The position numbers were made by a program, and so were the translations under genes. Below the pieces are notes generated by a model, which worked only from the letters and a program-made list of their open reading frames with translations, made no database searches and was not told the origin of the DNA. 64,000 nt of DNA from Kaistia hirudinis (lineage in GTDB: Bacteria > Pseudomonadota > Alphaproteobacteria > Rhizobiales > Kaistiaceae). Location: positions 342,669-406,668 of the forward strand of contig NZ_JACIDS010000006.1 of the NCBI RefSeq assembly GCF_014196455.1, in the 5' to 3' direction. Position 1 is the stretch's first letter; each line of letters begins with the position of its first letter. This document shows positions 29,657 through 38,531 of the stretch, piece by piece.

Positions 29657-30316
29657 TCAGCTCGGCCCGAGCCAGCCCTTGCGTGTCGGAAAGCCCTCGC
29701 CCTCCAGCATGGCGACCGTCTCGTAGAGCGGCAGCCCGACGACCGAACTGTAGGAGCCGACCAGCCGCACCACGAAGGTTCCAGCGAGGCCCTGGATGGC
29801 GTAGCCGCCAGCCTTGTCGCGCCATTCGCCCGAGCCGAGATAGGTATCCATCTCCTCGCGTGAAAGACGCTTGAAGCGCACTTTCGTCTCGACGAGGCGC
29901 TGGCGGATCGCGCCCTTGGGCGTGATCAGGCAGACGGCGGTATAGACGCGGTGCGAGCGGCCGGAGAGCAGGAGCAGGCATTCGCTCGCCTGGTCGTGGA
30001 ACTCCGCCTTCGGCAGGATGCGCCGGCCGACCGCCACCACCGTGTCCGCCGAGAGGATATAGGCATTGGCGAATTCGGGCGTCCGCGCCGCCATGGCGCG
30101 GGCAGCGTCCGCCTTGGAGCGGGCGAGTCGCTTGGCGAGGCTGCGCGGCAGCTCATGCTTCAGCGGCGTCTCGTCGACCGAGGTCGGCAGCAGGCTGTCG
30201 GGCTCGATGCCGGCCTGCGAGAGGAGCTGCAGGCGGCGCGGACTGCCGGAGGCGAGCAGGAGCTTCGGCCCGAACGCGGCTTTGGGCTCTGACTTTGGCT
30301 CGGGCGTTCCGATCAT
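29657..30316 (-). CDS. maf: Maf nucleoside triphosphate pyrophosphatase
   Basis: House-cleaning NTP pyrophosphatase of the Maf/YhdE/YceF group. The 219-residue protein has the signature [19 protein letters not shown], the acidic and basic active-site residues in [30 protein letters not shown] and [17 protein letters not shown] chose the ATG at 30316 over a TTG further upstream. It sits between the phosphatase gene and yacG in the conserved rhizobial order. Confidence 0.93.
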   Translation of the reverse strand: MIGTPEPKSEPKAAFGPKLLLASGSPRRLQLLSQAGIEPDSLLPTSVDETPLKHELPRSLAKRLARSKADAARAMAARTPEFANAYILSADTVVAVGRRILPKAEFHDQASECLLLLSGRSHRVYTAVCLITPKGAIRQRLVETKVRFKRLSREEMDTYLGSGEWRDKAGGYAIQGLAGTFVVRLVGSYSSVVGLPLYETVAMLEGEGFPTRKGWLGPS

Positions 30317-30405
30317 GCGCGATCTTCCGGTCGGTGAGGGCAAGGCTGGGGCGAAGCGCGCGGAACCTAGCGGAAATCGCCGGGCAATGAAACCGGCGGC
30401 AAACC

Positions 30406-30888
30406 TCAGCCGCTCGACGCCGGCATCCAGCCGAAGCGCGCCTTGATCCGGTCCGCCAGCTGGTCGCGGACGGCGCGATAGGCATCGAGCACCTGCTCGC
30501 GCGACCCCGATACCAGCGTCGGGTCGGGGGTCGGCCAGTATTCGACGTCCAGTGCCATGGTGCGCGTCAGTTCCAGCGCGCGATGATGCGCCTCGGGCGA
30601 CAGCGTGATGACGAGATCGAAATTGGTGTCTTCGAGATCCTCGATCGTGTGCGGGCGATGGCGGGAGAGATCGATGCCGCGCTCCTCCATCACGATCTTC
30701 ACGAAGGGATCGGCCTCGCCGCGTTTCACGCCCGCCGATTCGACATAGAGCGAACCGGGAAAGAGCTGGCGCGCCAGCGCCGCGCCCATTGGCGAGCGGA
30801 TCGCGTTCATGCCGCAGACGAACAGCACCGAGGAGGGCGGCCTCGAGCGCGCCGGAGCCGCCGGCCCGGGGGCGACGGTGGCGGCCAA
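30406..30888 (-). CDS. Low-molecular-weight phosphotyrosine phosphatase family protein
   Basis: The 160-residue protein has the P-loop CGMNAIRSP (CX5R) at the start of the fold ([15 protein letters not shown]) and the acid-loop aspartate in PTPDP. This is the LMW-PTP/arsenate reductase fold. No ATG or GTG precedes the core; the best start is TTG at 30888, three bases after the UPF0262 stop, with GGAAAGG upstream. Physiological substrate is unknown; rhizobial annotations often call it arsenate reductase on weak grounds. Confidence 0.85.
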   Translation of the reverse strand: MAATVAPGPAAPARSRPPSSVLFVCGMNAIRSPMGAALARQLFPGSLYVESAGVKRGEADPFVKIVMEERGIDLSRHRPHTIEDLEDTNFDLVITLSPEAHHRALELTRTMALDVEYWPTPDPTLVSGSREQVLDAYRAVRDQLADRIKARFGWMPASSG

Positions 30889-30891
30889 GCC

Positions 30892-31383
30892 TCAGCCTTT
30901 CCAGTGCAGCGCGCAGACGAGGGTGAACAGCCGCCGCGCCGTCTCGAAATCCACGATGATCTTGCCGGCGAGCCGCTGCATCAGCAGCCGCGACCCCTCA
31001 TCGTGCACGCCGCGACGGCCCATGTCGATCGTCTCGATCTGGCTCGGCGTCGCGGTGCGGATGGCCGCATAGTAGCTGTCGCAGATCAGGAAATAGTCCT
31101 TCACGATCTTCCGCAGCGGCGTCAGCGACAGGAGATGCAGCACGAGCGGGCTGTCCGCCTCGTCGCGTATGTCGAAGACGAGCCGGTTGTCGCGGATCGA
31201 GAGGTGAAGCCGATAGCCGCCGGTCGGATGGCCGGGCAGGACGAAGCGGTTGTCCTCGATCAGGTCGTAGATGGCAATATTGCGCTCATGCTCGACATCG
31301 GCCGTCGAGCGGCCGATGGATGCCGCGTCAAGCTCGACGGCAATCAGCCGGCCGGTCTCTCCCTCCAGAAGGTCCGCCATCAT
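30892..31383 (-). CDS. UPF0262 family protein
   Basis: Conserved alphaproteobacterial protein of unknown function. The 163-residue sequence shows the family core [38 protein letters not shown] and [18 protein letters not shown]. It starts with ATG-ATG at 31383. The neighbours (hisD upstream, phosphatase three bases downstream) match its usual location. No catalytic motif is evident. Confidence 0.9.
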   Translation of the reverse strand: MMADLLEGETGRLIAVELDAASIGRSTADVEHERNIAIYDLIEDNRFVLPGHPTGGYRLHLSIRDNRLVFDIRDEADSPLVLHLLSLTPLRKIVKDYFLICDSYYAAIRTATPSQIETIDMGRRGVHDEGSRLLMQRLAGKIIVDFETARRLFTLVCALHWKG

Positions 31384-31481
31384 CCCGCCTTGAAGCGTTT
31401 CCCCGGCACGAGCGTCTTCAGGCGAAAGGTCAAGGAACTCGCTTGAAGACGACGCGGCACGTTTCCGTTTTGCCGATCCTG

Positions 31482-32774
31482 CTACAGATTGAGCCGGATC
31501 GCCACCGATCGTGCATGGGCGCCGAGGCCCTCCGCTTCCGCAAGTGCGATCGCGGCCGGTCCGAGAGCGCGCAGCTGCTCCGGTCCCGTGCGGAGGATCG
31601 ACGTCCGCTTGACGAAGTCGAGCACTGAGAGCCCCGAGGAGAAGCGCGCCGAGCGCGCGGTCGGCAGGACGTGGTTGGAGCCGCCGACATAGTCGCCGAT
31701 CACCTCCGGCGTCGAGCGCCCGACGAAGATCGCGCCGGCATTGCGCACGCCGGCCAGCAGCGGCTCCGGGTCGGCGACCGCGATTTCGAGATGCTCCGGT
31801 GCCAGGCGATTGGCGAGCGGCAGCGCGTTCGCAAGGTCGTCGACGAGAATGACGGCGCCATAGTCGCGCCAGCTCGCCGCGGCGGTCTCGCCGCGCGGCA
31901 GCGTCTTCAATTGCCGCTCGACCGCCGCCTCGACCGCCGTCGCGAAGGCGGCGTCGTCGGTGATCAGGATCGACTGGGCCGCCGTGTCGTGCTCGGCCTG
32001 CGCGAGAAGGTCGGCGGCGATCCAGTCCGGATCGTTGTCGCCATCGGCGAGAATCAGCACCTCTGACGGGCCGGCGATCATGTCGATGCCGACCGTGCCG
32101 AACACCTGGCGCTTTGCCGCCGCTACATAGGCATTGCCCGGCCCAACGATCTTGTAGACGGGCTTGATCGTCTCCGTGCCATAGGCGAGCGCAGCGATCG
32201 CCTGCGCGCCGCCGACCCGGTAGAGCTCGTCGACGCCGGCAAGGCGGGCTGCGACGAGGACCAGCGGATTGATCACGCCGTCCGGCGTCGGCACGACCAT
32301 GACGACGCGATCGACGCCGGCGACCTTGGCCGGGACGGCGTTCATCAGCACGGAGCTCGGATAGGACGCGGTGCCGCCGGGCACATAGAGGCCGACCGCC
32401 TCGATCGCAGTCCAGCGTGCGCCGAGCTCGACGCCGAGCGCATCGACATAGCGATCGTCGACCGGCTTCTGCCGCTCATGATGCGAGCGAATGCGATCGC
32501 GCGCCAGAATCAGCGCCGCGCGCGTGCGCTCGTCCACCGCCTTGTCCGCCGCCTCGAACTCCGCCTCGCCGACGCGCAGCGTGGCGGGCGTCAGCTCCAG
32601 CCGGTCGAAGCGCTTGGTATAATCGAGCACCGCCGCGTCGCCGCGCGCGCGCACATCGGCCAGGATGGCGCGCACCGCGCTGTCGACGTCCTCCGACACC
32701 TCGCGCTTGGTCGCGAGCAGCGCGACGAAGCGCGCTTCGAAATCCGGATCGGCGGCATTGAGACGAATGGCCAA
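31482..32774 (-). CDS. hisD: Histidinol dehydrogenase
   Basis: Zinc- and NAD-dependent last step of histidine synthesis, histidinol to histidine. The 430-residue protein has [40 protein letters not shown], the signature [28 protein letters not shown] and [32 protein letters not shown] contains the catalytic His region. It lies between UPF0262 and DUF2948, as in other Rhizobiales, but is separated from DUF2948 here by a degraded foreign gene. Confidence 0.96.
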   Translation of the reverse strand: MAIRLNAADPDFEARFVALLATKREVSEDVDSAVRAILADVRARGDAAVLDYTKRFDRLELTPATLRVGEAEFEAADKAVDERTRAALILARDRIRSHHERQKPVDDRYVDALGVELGARWTAIEAVGLYVPGGTASYPSSVLMNAVPAKVAGVDRVVMVVPTPDGVINPLVLVAARLAGVDELYRVGGAQAIAALAYGTETIKPVYKIVGPGNAYVAAAKRQVFGTVGIDMIAGPSEVLILADGDNDPDWIAADLLAQAEHDTAAQSILITDDAAFATAVEAAVERQLKTLPRGETAAASWRDYGAVILVDDLANALPLANRLAPEHLEIAVADPEPLLAGVRNAGAIFVGRSTPEVIGDYVGGSNHVLPTARSARFSSGLSVLDFVKRTSILRTGPEQLRALGPAAIALAEAEGLGAHARSVAIRLNL

Positions 32775-32947
32775 GACACGGCTCCTCTTGTGCGAGCGAC
32801 GTGTCTAGCGCGGTTGGACAGCAAGCGGAAGCGGTCGAAGCGTAGGGTATGCGACTACACCCTCAGGAGATGGCGTGTGGGGGCTGACAAAGCCAGAATG
32901 CATGTCTAGGTTGTAGTTTCGGGTACGCCGCAAATCTGGAGGAAAAG
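32775..32947. other. Gene-free stretch upstream of hisD
   Basis: The hisD start region and promoter must lie in the left part; I see no clear -35/-10 pair. The right part becomes AT-richer toward the foreign gene at 32948 and holds its ribosome binding site GGAGGA (32938-32943). Confidence 0.4.
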
Positions 32948-33358
32948 ATGCGCAGCCGAACGTACGCGCCCCTGACGGCGGCGAATTCCATTGTCTATCG
33001 GGAGATCACGGGCTGGCCGAAGAACGTGACTAGTCGTTTGAATCGGAAGTTGAGTGCCCTCTGTCGGCACGGCGCCTATCACGTGAAAATCGGTATAACC
33101 AACTCGCCGTCAACTCGATGGAAACAAGCATACCGGTCGAACGGCTGGAGCCGGATGCATGTCATTTAAGCATCCTCCCGCCACGACCATGTTTGTGGAA
33201 TAGAAAAGGCTCTTATCGAGCGGCTAGACAACTATCTCGTTCCTGAGATGCCTTGGTATTACAATGGTGTCGCCGGAGGTGGAGGGCGTAAGCCAGTAAG
33301 CCCTCCCTACTATCTGTATATTGTCACCGCACCAAAGTACGCCAGAGTCATCTACTGA
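32948..33358 (+). pseudogene. GIY-YIG/T5orf172-like gene broken by an in-frame stop
   Basis: Starting at an ATG with GGAGGA five bases upstream, the frame reads 73 codons to TAA (33167-33169). It then stays open in the same frame to TGA at 33356-33358. The part before the stop has HVKIGITNSPSTRWKQAYRSNG, like the KIGIxNxPxxRxxxL core of GIY-YIG/T5orf172 nuclease-type domains. The part after it reads CGIEKALIERLDNYLVPEMPWYYNG, a plausible continuation. One base change from a tyrosine codon (TAY to TAA) would explain the stop. Base composition is clearly more AT-rich than the flanking genes. Family assignment is moderate. Confidence 0.6.
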
Positions 33359-33398
33359 ACTATCTGAATTCAAATCCAGATTGGTAGCGACACGTTTT

Positions 33399-33851
33399 CT
33401 ACGCGGTCTGGACGTCGACTTCATGCTTGGGGCAGCAGGTCGTGGCCCAGGCCGGACCGAAATCGCTGATCGCCGCCTCGATGCATTCGACATCGAGCGC
33501 GATGGCCGCGCCGCCGGCGAAGATGAGCGTGATCGTGCCGGCCGGCTCGTTGCTCGCCTCGAACGCGATGGCGAGGAGGTCGAGAACTGCTTCGGGATCG
33601 GTGCGGTCGATGCCGGCCGAGCGGCAGGCGAGGACGCGGTCGAAATGGAAGCCGGAGCGGCGTCGCTCCCAGGTCTTCTTGAAGGTGCCCTCGGCGGGCT
33701 TTTCCCAGACGAAGCGGTTCACGACGGCCGCGAAGCGCTTCTCCTTGGGCAGGAAGGTCATATCCTTGACCTTCAGGACGGCGTCCTGAACATGCGCCGA
33801 TACGACGGCGAGATCATCGACATCGAAAGCTACAAGTTTCAAACGGTCCAT
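33399..33851 (-). CDS. DUF2948 family protein
   Basis: Conserved alphaproteobacterial protein of unknown function, usually next to murA and hisD. The 150-residue sequence starts MDRLKLVAFDVDDLAVVSAHVQDAVLKVKDM and has the typical FLPKEKRFAAVVNRFVWE and RRRSGFHFDRV segments, predicted as a mixed alpha/beta domain. It is separated from murA by about 70 bases on the same strand. Confidence 0.9.
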   Translation of the reverse strand: MDRLKLVAFDVDDLAVVSAHVQDAVLKVKDMTFLPKEKRFAAVVNRFVWEKPAEGTFKKTWERRRSGFHFDRVLACRSAGIDRTDPEAVLDLLAIAFEASNEPAGTITLIFAGGAAIALDVECIEAAISDFGPAWATTCCPKHEVDVQTA

Positions 33852-33921
33852 TTCAGCACCCTTCCACCAACTGCGCAGCGAAGGTGGGGACGGACCGCGT
33901 GAAAAGCAAGCCGGGCGACGA

Positions 33922-35211
33922 TCAGCCGGCGATGCGTTCGATGGTCGCGCCGCAGCGCGACAGCTTGTCCTCGAGCCGCTCGAAGCCGCGATCGAGATGA
34001 TAGACGCGGTTGACCATGGTCTCGCCCTCGGCCGCGAGGCCGGCGATCACCAGCGAGACCGAGGCGCGCAGATCCGTCGCCATGACCGGCGCACCCTTCA
34101 GCGCCGGCACGCCGACGACGGTCGCGTTCTGCCCGTCCAGATGGATTTCGGCGCCGAAGCGCGCCAGTTCCTGGACATGCATGAAGCGGTTCTCGAAGAT
34201 CGTCTCGCGAATATGAGAGGTGCCCTGGGCGCGGCACAGCAGCGCCATCAGCTGCGCCTGCAGGTCGGTAGGGAAGCCGGGGAAGGGCTCCGTCGTCACG
34301 TCGACGGGCTTCAGGTCCGCGCCGTTGCGATAGATGCGGATGCCCTCATTGGTCGGCGTCACCTCGGCGCCGACCTCGGTCAGGATCTCGAGCGGACGGG
34401 CGAGCGTGTCGTAGCGCGCGCCCTCGAGCAGCACATCGCCGCCGGTCATGGCGACCGCCATGGCATAGGTGCCGGCCTCGATGCGGTCCGGCATGACCTC
34501 GTGCCAGGCGCCGTGCAGGCGGTCCACGCCCTCGATGCGGATCGTGGATGTGCCGGCGCCGGTGATCTTGGCGCCCATCTTGATGAGGCATTCGGCGAGA
34601 TCGACGATCTCGGGCTCGCGGGCGGCATTGGTGATGACCGTCTCGCCCTTGGCGAGCGTCGCCGCCATCATCGTCACATGCGTCGCGCCGACCGTGACCT
34701 TCGGGAAGTCGACATGCGCGCCGCGCAGCCCGTTCGGCGCCCGGGCGACGACATAGCCGGCCTCGATCTCGATCTCGGCGCCGAGCTGCTCGAGCGCCAT
34801 CAGGAAGAGATCGACCGGCCGCGTGCCGATGGCGCAGCCGCCCGGCAGCGAAACCTTGGCGAAATGCTCGCGCGCCAGCAGCGGCCCGATCACCCAGAAG
34901 CTCGCCCGCATCTTGGAGACCAGCTCATAGGGGGCGGTGGTGTCGACGATGGTGCGCGCGGTCAGCTGAACCGTCTCGCCGGCAAGGTCGCCGTCGCCGA
35001 TTCGCTTGCCGGACACCGTCATGTCGACGCCGTGATTGCCGAGGATGCGCTTCAGCAGCGCGACATCGGCGAGGCGCGGCAGATTGGCCAGCGTCAGCGT
35101 CTCGTCGGTGAGGAGGCTGGCGATCATCAGCGGCAGGGCGGCGTTCTTGGCGCCGGAGATCGGAATCGTGCCGTTGAGGCGTGCGCCACCGACGATGCGG
35201 ATCCTGTCCAT
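33922..35211 (-). CDS. murA: UDP-N-acetylglucosamine 1-carboxyvinyltransferase
   Basis: First committed step of peptidoglycan synthesis, transferring enolpyruvate from PEP to UDP-GlcNAc; the target of fosfomycin. The 429-residue protein has Lys22 in [10 protein letters not shown] and the catalytic cysteine Cys126 in [12 protein letters not shown], so it should be fosfomycin-sensitive in principle. The [13 protein letters not shown] and [10 protein letters not shown] motifs also fit. It is the first gene of murA-DUF2948. Confidence 0.97.
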   Translation of the reverse strand: MDRIRIVGGARLNGTIPISGAKNAALPLMIASLLTDETLTLANLPRLADVALLKRILGNHGVDMTVSGKRIGDGDLAGETVQLTARTIVDTTAPYELVSKMRASFWVIGPLLAREHFAKVSLPGGCAIGTRPVDLFLMALEQLGAEIEIEAGYVVARAPNGLRGAHVDFPKVTVGATHVTMMAATLAKGETVITNAAREPEIVDLAECLIKMGAKITGAGTSTIRIEGVDRLHGAWHEVMPDRIEAGTYAMAVAMTGGDVLLEGARYDTLARPLEILTEVGAEVTPTNEGIRIYRNGADLKPVDVTTEPFPGFPTDLQAQLMALLCRAQGTSHIRETIFENRFMHVQELARFGAEIHLDGQNATVVGVPALKGAPVMATDLRASVSLVIAGLAAEGETMVNRVYHLDRGFERLEDKLSRCGATIERIAG

Positions 35212-35339
35212 CCAAACGGGCCTTTCGCGTTTGCCGGCGAGCAGCCGATTCGAAATGGATGCGCCCCCGCCTGAAGTTCGCCCGTTTAGCCCAGGAATGC
35301 GGCCGACTCAAGGAATGGCGCGCGCCGAGGTGACGTCGG

Positions 35340-35585
35340 TCACTCTTCCTCAGGCGTGCCGGCCGCCTCGCCGAAATCATCGAGGCCGTTGCGGCGCGCC
35401 TGCTTGCGGCGCTGCAGATTGGTGCGGAGCGCCGCCGCCAGCCGTTCGGCGCGCGCATCCTTCGCGCCGCCCTTCGCCGCCTTGGCCGCCGGCCCGGTCG
35501 TGCCCTTCGCGCCTTCCTGGTCTGGCGCCTGCCCGCCAGCCGCGCCAGTCCCCTGGCCCTCTTCGCGCGAACCCGTCTTCACCAT
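35340..35585 (-). CDS. Small basic protein upstream of murA
   Basis: About 81 residues. A low-complexity Gly/Ala/Lys N-terminal half is followed by RAERLAAALRTNLQRRKQARR, a short basic helix, and an acidic end. The ERLAAALRxNLxRRK stretch recurs in small uncharacterised proteins of Rhizobiales, often beside murA. The start is uncertain: I use ATG 35585, since the preceding in-frame start is TTG and no clear Shine-Dalgarno is seen. Function unknown; a nucleic-acid-binding role would fit the charge but is unproven. Confidence 0.65.
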   Translation of the reverse strand: MVKTGSREEGQGTGAAGGQAPDQEGAKGTTGPAAKAAKGGAKDARAERLAAALRTNLQRRKQARRNGLDDFGEAAGTPEEE

Positions 35586-35702
35586 CGTCAAACCCGTTTC
35601 GAGCGTCGGCTCTGAAAGCTTTCACGGGAAACCGCCGTCCCGCGCTTGATCCCATCCGTCCTCTGTGGCAGAAGACCGCCGACCGCGCCAGAGGCCGGAC
35701 AC

Positions 35703-35777
<75 letters not shown>

Positions 35778-35906
35778 TTCTTTCCCGCAGAATTCGTGCC
35801 GAACCGATCCCGTCCCTCGCGAGACGGGCGTGACGCATTCGCGATGCGGGATCGGGTTGTCTCCCGATCCCCGGTGCGGCACGCGGTAGCGGGCTTTTTC
35901 GCGTTC

Positions 35907-36686
35907 TCAGATGCTGGTGTAGCCGGCGTCTGCGCGCAGGATGGAGCCTGTCATCAGGCTCGAGGCGTCCGAGGCCAGGAACTGGACGACGGATGCGATT
36001 TCGTGCGGCTGGCCCATGCGGCCCATCGGCGTCAGGTCGAGCCATCGTGCGATCAGGCCGGGCTGGCTTTCGAGGCCGTGCAGCAGCGGCGTCTCGATAT
36101 AGGTCGGCGCCACCGCATTGACGCGCACGCCGCGCGTTGCCCATTCGACGGCCAGCGAGCGGGTCAGGTGGTGCACGCCGGCCTTGGAGGCGTTGTAGTG
36201 GCATTGCGGCTGCGGCGTATTGACGATCTCGGCCGACATGGAGCCGATATTGATGATCGAGCCGCGCCCGGCTTCGAGCATGCGGCGGCCGAAGCCGCGG
36301 CAGGTGCGGAATACGCCCGTCAGATTGACGTCGATGACGCGCTGCCATTCGTCGTCGGACATGTTCTCGGCCGGCGTGTTGGTCACGATCCCGGCATTGC
36401 AGACGAGGATGTCGAGCGGCGGCAGCTCTGCGGCCATCGCGTCGATCCCGGCGCTGTCGGTCACATCCAGCGCGGCGGCGCGCGCCGCGTAGCCCTTGGC
36501 GACCAGCGCTGCCGCTGTTGTCTCGGCCCGGCGCGGATCGATGTCGGTGCAGATGACCTCGGCTCCGGTTGCCGCCAGCGCTTCGGCGCAGGCCGCGCCG
36601 ATCCCCTGTCCGGCGCCCGTGACGAGCGCCAGCCGCCCGGCAAGATCCAGCCTCGCGCGATAGTCGATCGATGCGTGTTCGCTCAT
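35907..36686 (-). CDS. SDR family sugar-alcohol-type dehydrogenase
   Basis: Short-chain NAD(P)-dependent oxidoreductase, 259 residues. It has TGAGQGIG cofactor loop (24-31), NAG in CNAGI, Asn121, Ser149 and the Tyr164/Lys168 pair in YNASK: the complete catalytic tetrad. It resembles polyol dehydrogenases. It is divergent from the aldehyde dehydrogenase of a pentose-type island and shares its control region, so oxidation of a pentitol or other sugar alcohol is the likely job. A TAGTTAAACTA palindrome lies about 105 bases upstream, next to a TTGACC-type -35. Confidence 0.85.
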   Translation of the reverse strand: MSEHASIDYRARLDLAGRLALVTGAGQGIGAACAEALAATGAEVICTDIDPRRAETTAAALVAKGYAARAAALDVTDSAGIDAMAAELPPLDILVCNAGIVTNTPAENMSDDEWQRVIDVNLTGVFRTCRGFGRRMLEAGRGSIINIGSMSAEIVNTPQPQCHYNASKAGVHHLTRSLAVEWATRGVRVNAVAPTYIETPLLHGLESQPGLIARWLDLTPMGRMGQPHEIASVVQFLASDASSLMTGSILRADAGYTSI

Positions 36687-36790
36687 GTCCTGAGGTCTCC
36701 TCCTGATGTCGCGTTCCGGTCTCGGCCAGCTGTCGGCAGCCGAATACCGCATGCTGGCGGCCCGCGAAGGCCCCGTTTCGGCTGATTTGA

Positions 36791-36801
36791 TAGTTAAACT
36801 A
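36791..36801. promoter_or_regulatory. RpiR-type operator, site 1
   Basis: TAGTTAAACTA is an odd-length perfect palindrome. On the minus strand it follows TTGACC (36820-36825) by 18 bases, so it overlaps the -10 position of the SDR promoter. It matches the core of HexR-type (RpiR family) operators, TGTARTWWWAYTACA. Confidence 0.6.
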
Positions 36802-37009
36802 CGTTTGTGCGCCGATCGCGGTCAATCCCCGGCCGAATGCGGTCTTGTCGAGACGCGGGAGCGACGAGTGGTTGGCGGTGGGATTTCGGTCTTCGATTGA
36901 GAGATCGTCCTATCCTATTGATCTGAATATGCAATAATGAGATCGCTTCATCGCGAGGCGCTTCCGGGGCCGGTTCCGCGCTCCCGGCGCGCGCCCACTT
37001 GCGGATTAG
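36802..37009. other. Gene-free divergent control region
   Basis: Together with the flanking operators this makes up most of the 372-base gap between the divergent SDR and aldehyde dehydrogenase genes. An AT-rich stretch lies at about 36895-36945. I see no ORF with a ribosome binding site. Confidence 0.45.
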
Positions 37010-37020
37010 TAGTATTGCTA
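37010..37020. promoter_or_regulatory. RpiR-type operator, site 2
   Basis: TAGTATTGCTA differs by one base from the perfect palindrome TAGTATTACTA found at 42584. It lies 39 bases upstream of the aldehyde dehydrogenase start and abuts TATATT (37019-37024), a plausible -10. Confidence 0.55.
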
Positions 37021-37058
37021 TATTACTGGCATTCAAGAGCAACGATTGGAAACGTCCG

Positions 37059-38528
37059 ATGCCTGATCAGACCATTCGCGCCCTCGATGGCAAGCTGTTC
37101 ATCGACGGGGCCCTCCGCGAGGGCGCGGGGGCTCGCCTGCCGGTGGTCAATCCTGCGACCGGTGAGGTCCTTGGCACGATTGCCGCGGCGACGCCGGCCG
37201 AGATCGAGGCGGCCGTGGCGGCAGCGCGGCGGGCTTTCCGTCCCTGGGCGGCGCTCACGCCGCGCCGACGCGCCGAGGCGCTGCATCGGCTGGGGGATCT
37301 GATTGCGACCGACGCCGATGCGATGGCGCGCGTGATGACGCTGGAGCAGGGCAAGCCGCTCAACGAGGCACGCGGCGAGATCCTGAAGCTCGCCGAGGCC
37401 TGCCATTTCTATGCCGAGGAAGCGACGCGCGTATTCGGCGAGATCGTGCCGAACGACCAGCCGGGCTTCCAGAGCCTCGTCGTGCGCGAGCCGATCGGCG
37501 TCGTCGGCGCGATCACGCCGTGGAACTATCCGGCCGAGCTCGTCGGCTGGAAGCTCTGCGCCAGCCTCGCCGCCGGCTGCACGATCATCATCAAGCCGGC
37601 GGAGCTGACGCCGTTCACGGCGCTCGCCATTGCCGCCAAGGTTGCCGAGGCAGGTATCCCGGCCGGCGTCGTCAATGTGCTGACCGGCAAGGGCTCGCAG
37701 GTCGGGCAGGCGCTGGTCGATCATCCCGGCGTCGACAAGATCGCCTTCACCGGATCGAGCGCCGTCGGCCTGCATATCCAGCAGAGCTGTCCGGTGGTGA
37801 AGCGCCTGTCGCTCGAGCTCGGCGGCAATTGCCCGCTGATCGTCGCCGAGAGCGCCGACCTCGCCGCGGCCGTGAAGGGCGCGACGCGGCGGAGCTTCCG
37901 CAATATGGGTCAGATCTGCATCGCGATTAACCGGATCTATGTCGCCCGGCCGCTCTACGAGGATTTCCTCGCCGCGCTCGGCGCCAGCGCCGACCGGCTG
38001 ACGATCGCCAACGGCATCGAACGGCCCGACGCGGATGTCGGCGCGATGGCCTCGGCCGAGCCGCTCGAGAAGACCAAGGCGCATCTTGCCGACGCGCTCG
38101 CCAAGGGCGCCAGGCTGGTCGCCGGCGGCAAGGCGCCGGAGGGCGAGGAATTCGCGCGCGGCTTCTTCTTCCGCCCCACCGTTCTCGGCGACTGCACGCA
38201 TGAGATGCTGGTCATGAGCGAGGAGACGTTCGGTCCGCTCGTCGGCGTCGCGCCCTATGACACGCTCGACGAGGCGATCGAGAGAGCAAACGACACGCCC
38301 TACGGCCTCGCCTCCTATGTTTATGCCCGCGATCTCGTCGAGATCCAGCGCCTCTCGGCCGGGCTCGACTATGGCAATGTCGCCATCAACAATGTCGATG
38401 CCGGCATCATGAACGCGCCCTATGGCGGGCGGAAGCAGAGCGGCATCGGCTATGAGCATGGCCGCGAGGGCCTGCTCGAATATTTCAACTTCAAGCATGT
38501 GCGGCTGCATCACGGCGTCGGGGGCTAA
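37059..38528 (+). CDS. NAD-dependent aldehyde dehydrogenase
   Basis: The 489-residue class I aldehyde dehydrogenase has PWNYP with Asn156, the NAD loop FTGSSAVG, Glu253 in LELGG and catalytic Cys287 in NMGQICIA. It falls in the succinate-semialdehyde/glycolaldehyde/lactaldehyde dehydrogenase group. It heads the operon with the FGGY kinase (3 bases downstream). In a pentose pathway a glycolaldehyde-type substrate is plausible, but no aldolase is present to make one. Start chosen at 37059, where homology begins. Confidence 0.9.
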   Translation: MPDQTIRALDGKLFIDGALREGAGARLPVVNPATGEVLGTIAAATPAEIEAAVAAARRAFRPWAALTPRRRAEALHRLGDLIATDADAMARVMTLEQGKPLNEARGEILKLAEACHFYAEEATRVFGEIVPNDQPGFQSLVVREPIGVVGAITPWNYPAELVGWKLCASLAAGCTIIIKPAELTPFTALAIAAKVAEAGIPAGVVNVLTGKGSQVGQALVDHPGVDKIAFTGSSAVGLHIQQSCPVVKRLSLELGGNCPLIVAESADLAAAVKGATRRSFRNMGQICIAINRIYVARPLYEDFLAALGASADRLTIANGIERPDADVGAMASAEPLEKTKAHLADALAKGARLVAGGKAPEGEEFARGFFFRPTVLGDCTHEMLVMSEETFGPLVGVAPYDTLDEAIERANDTPYGLASYVYARDLVEIQRLSAGLDYGNVAINNVDAGIMNAPYGGRKQSGIGYEHGREGLLEYFNFKHVRLHHGVGG

Positions 38529-38531
38529 GCC

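Noticed and set aside
35848..35871. 9-bp hairpin (GGGATCGGG/CCCGATCCC) after tRNA-Thr as a terminator
   Set aside because: No T run on either strand; it may be an incidental or non-terminating structure.
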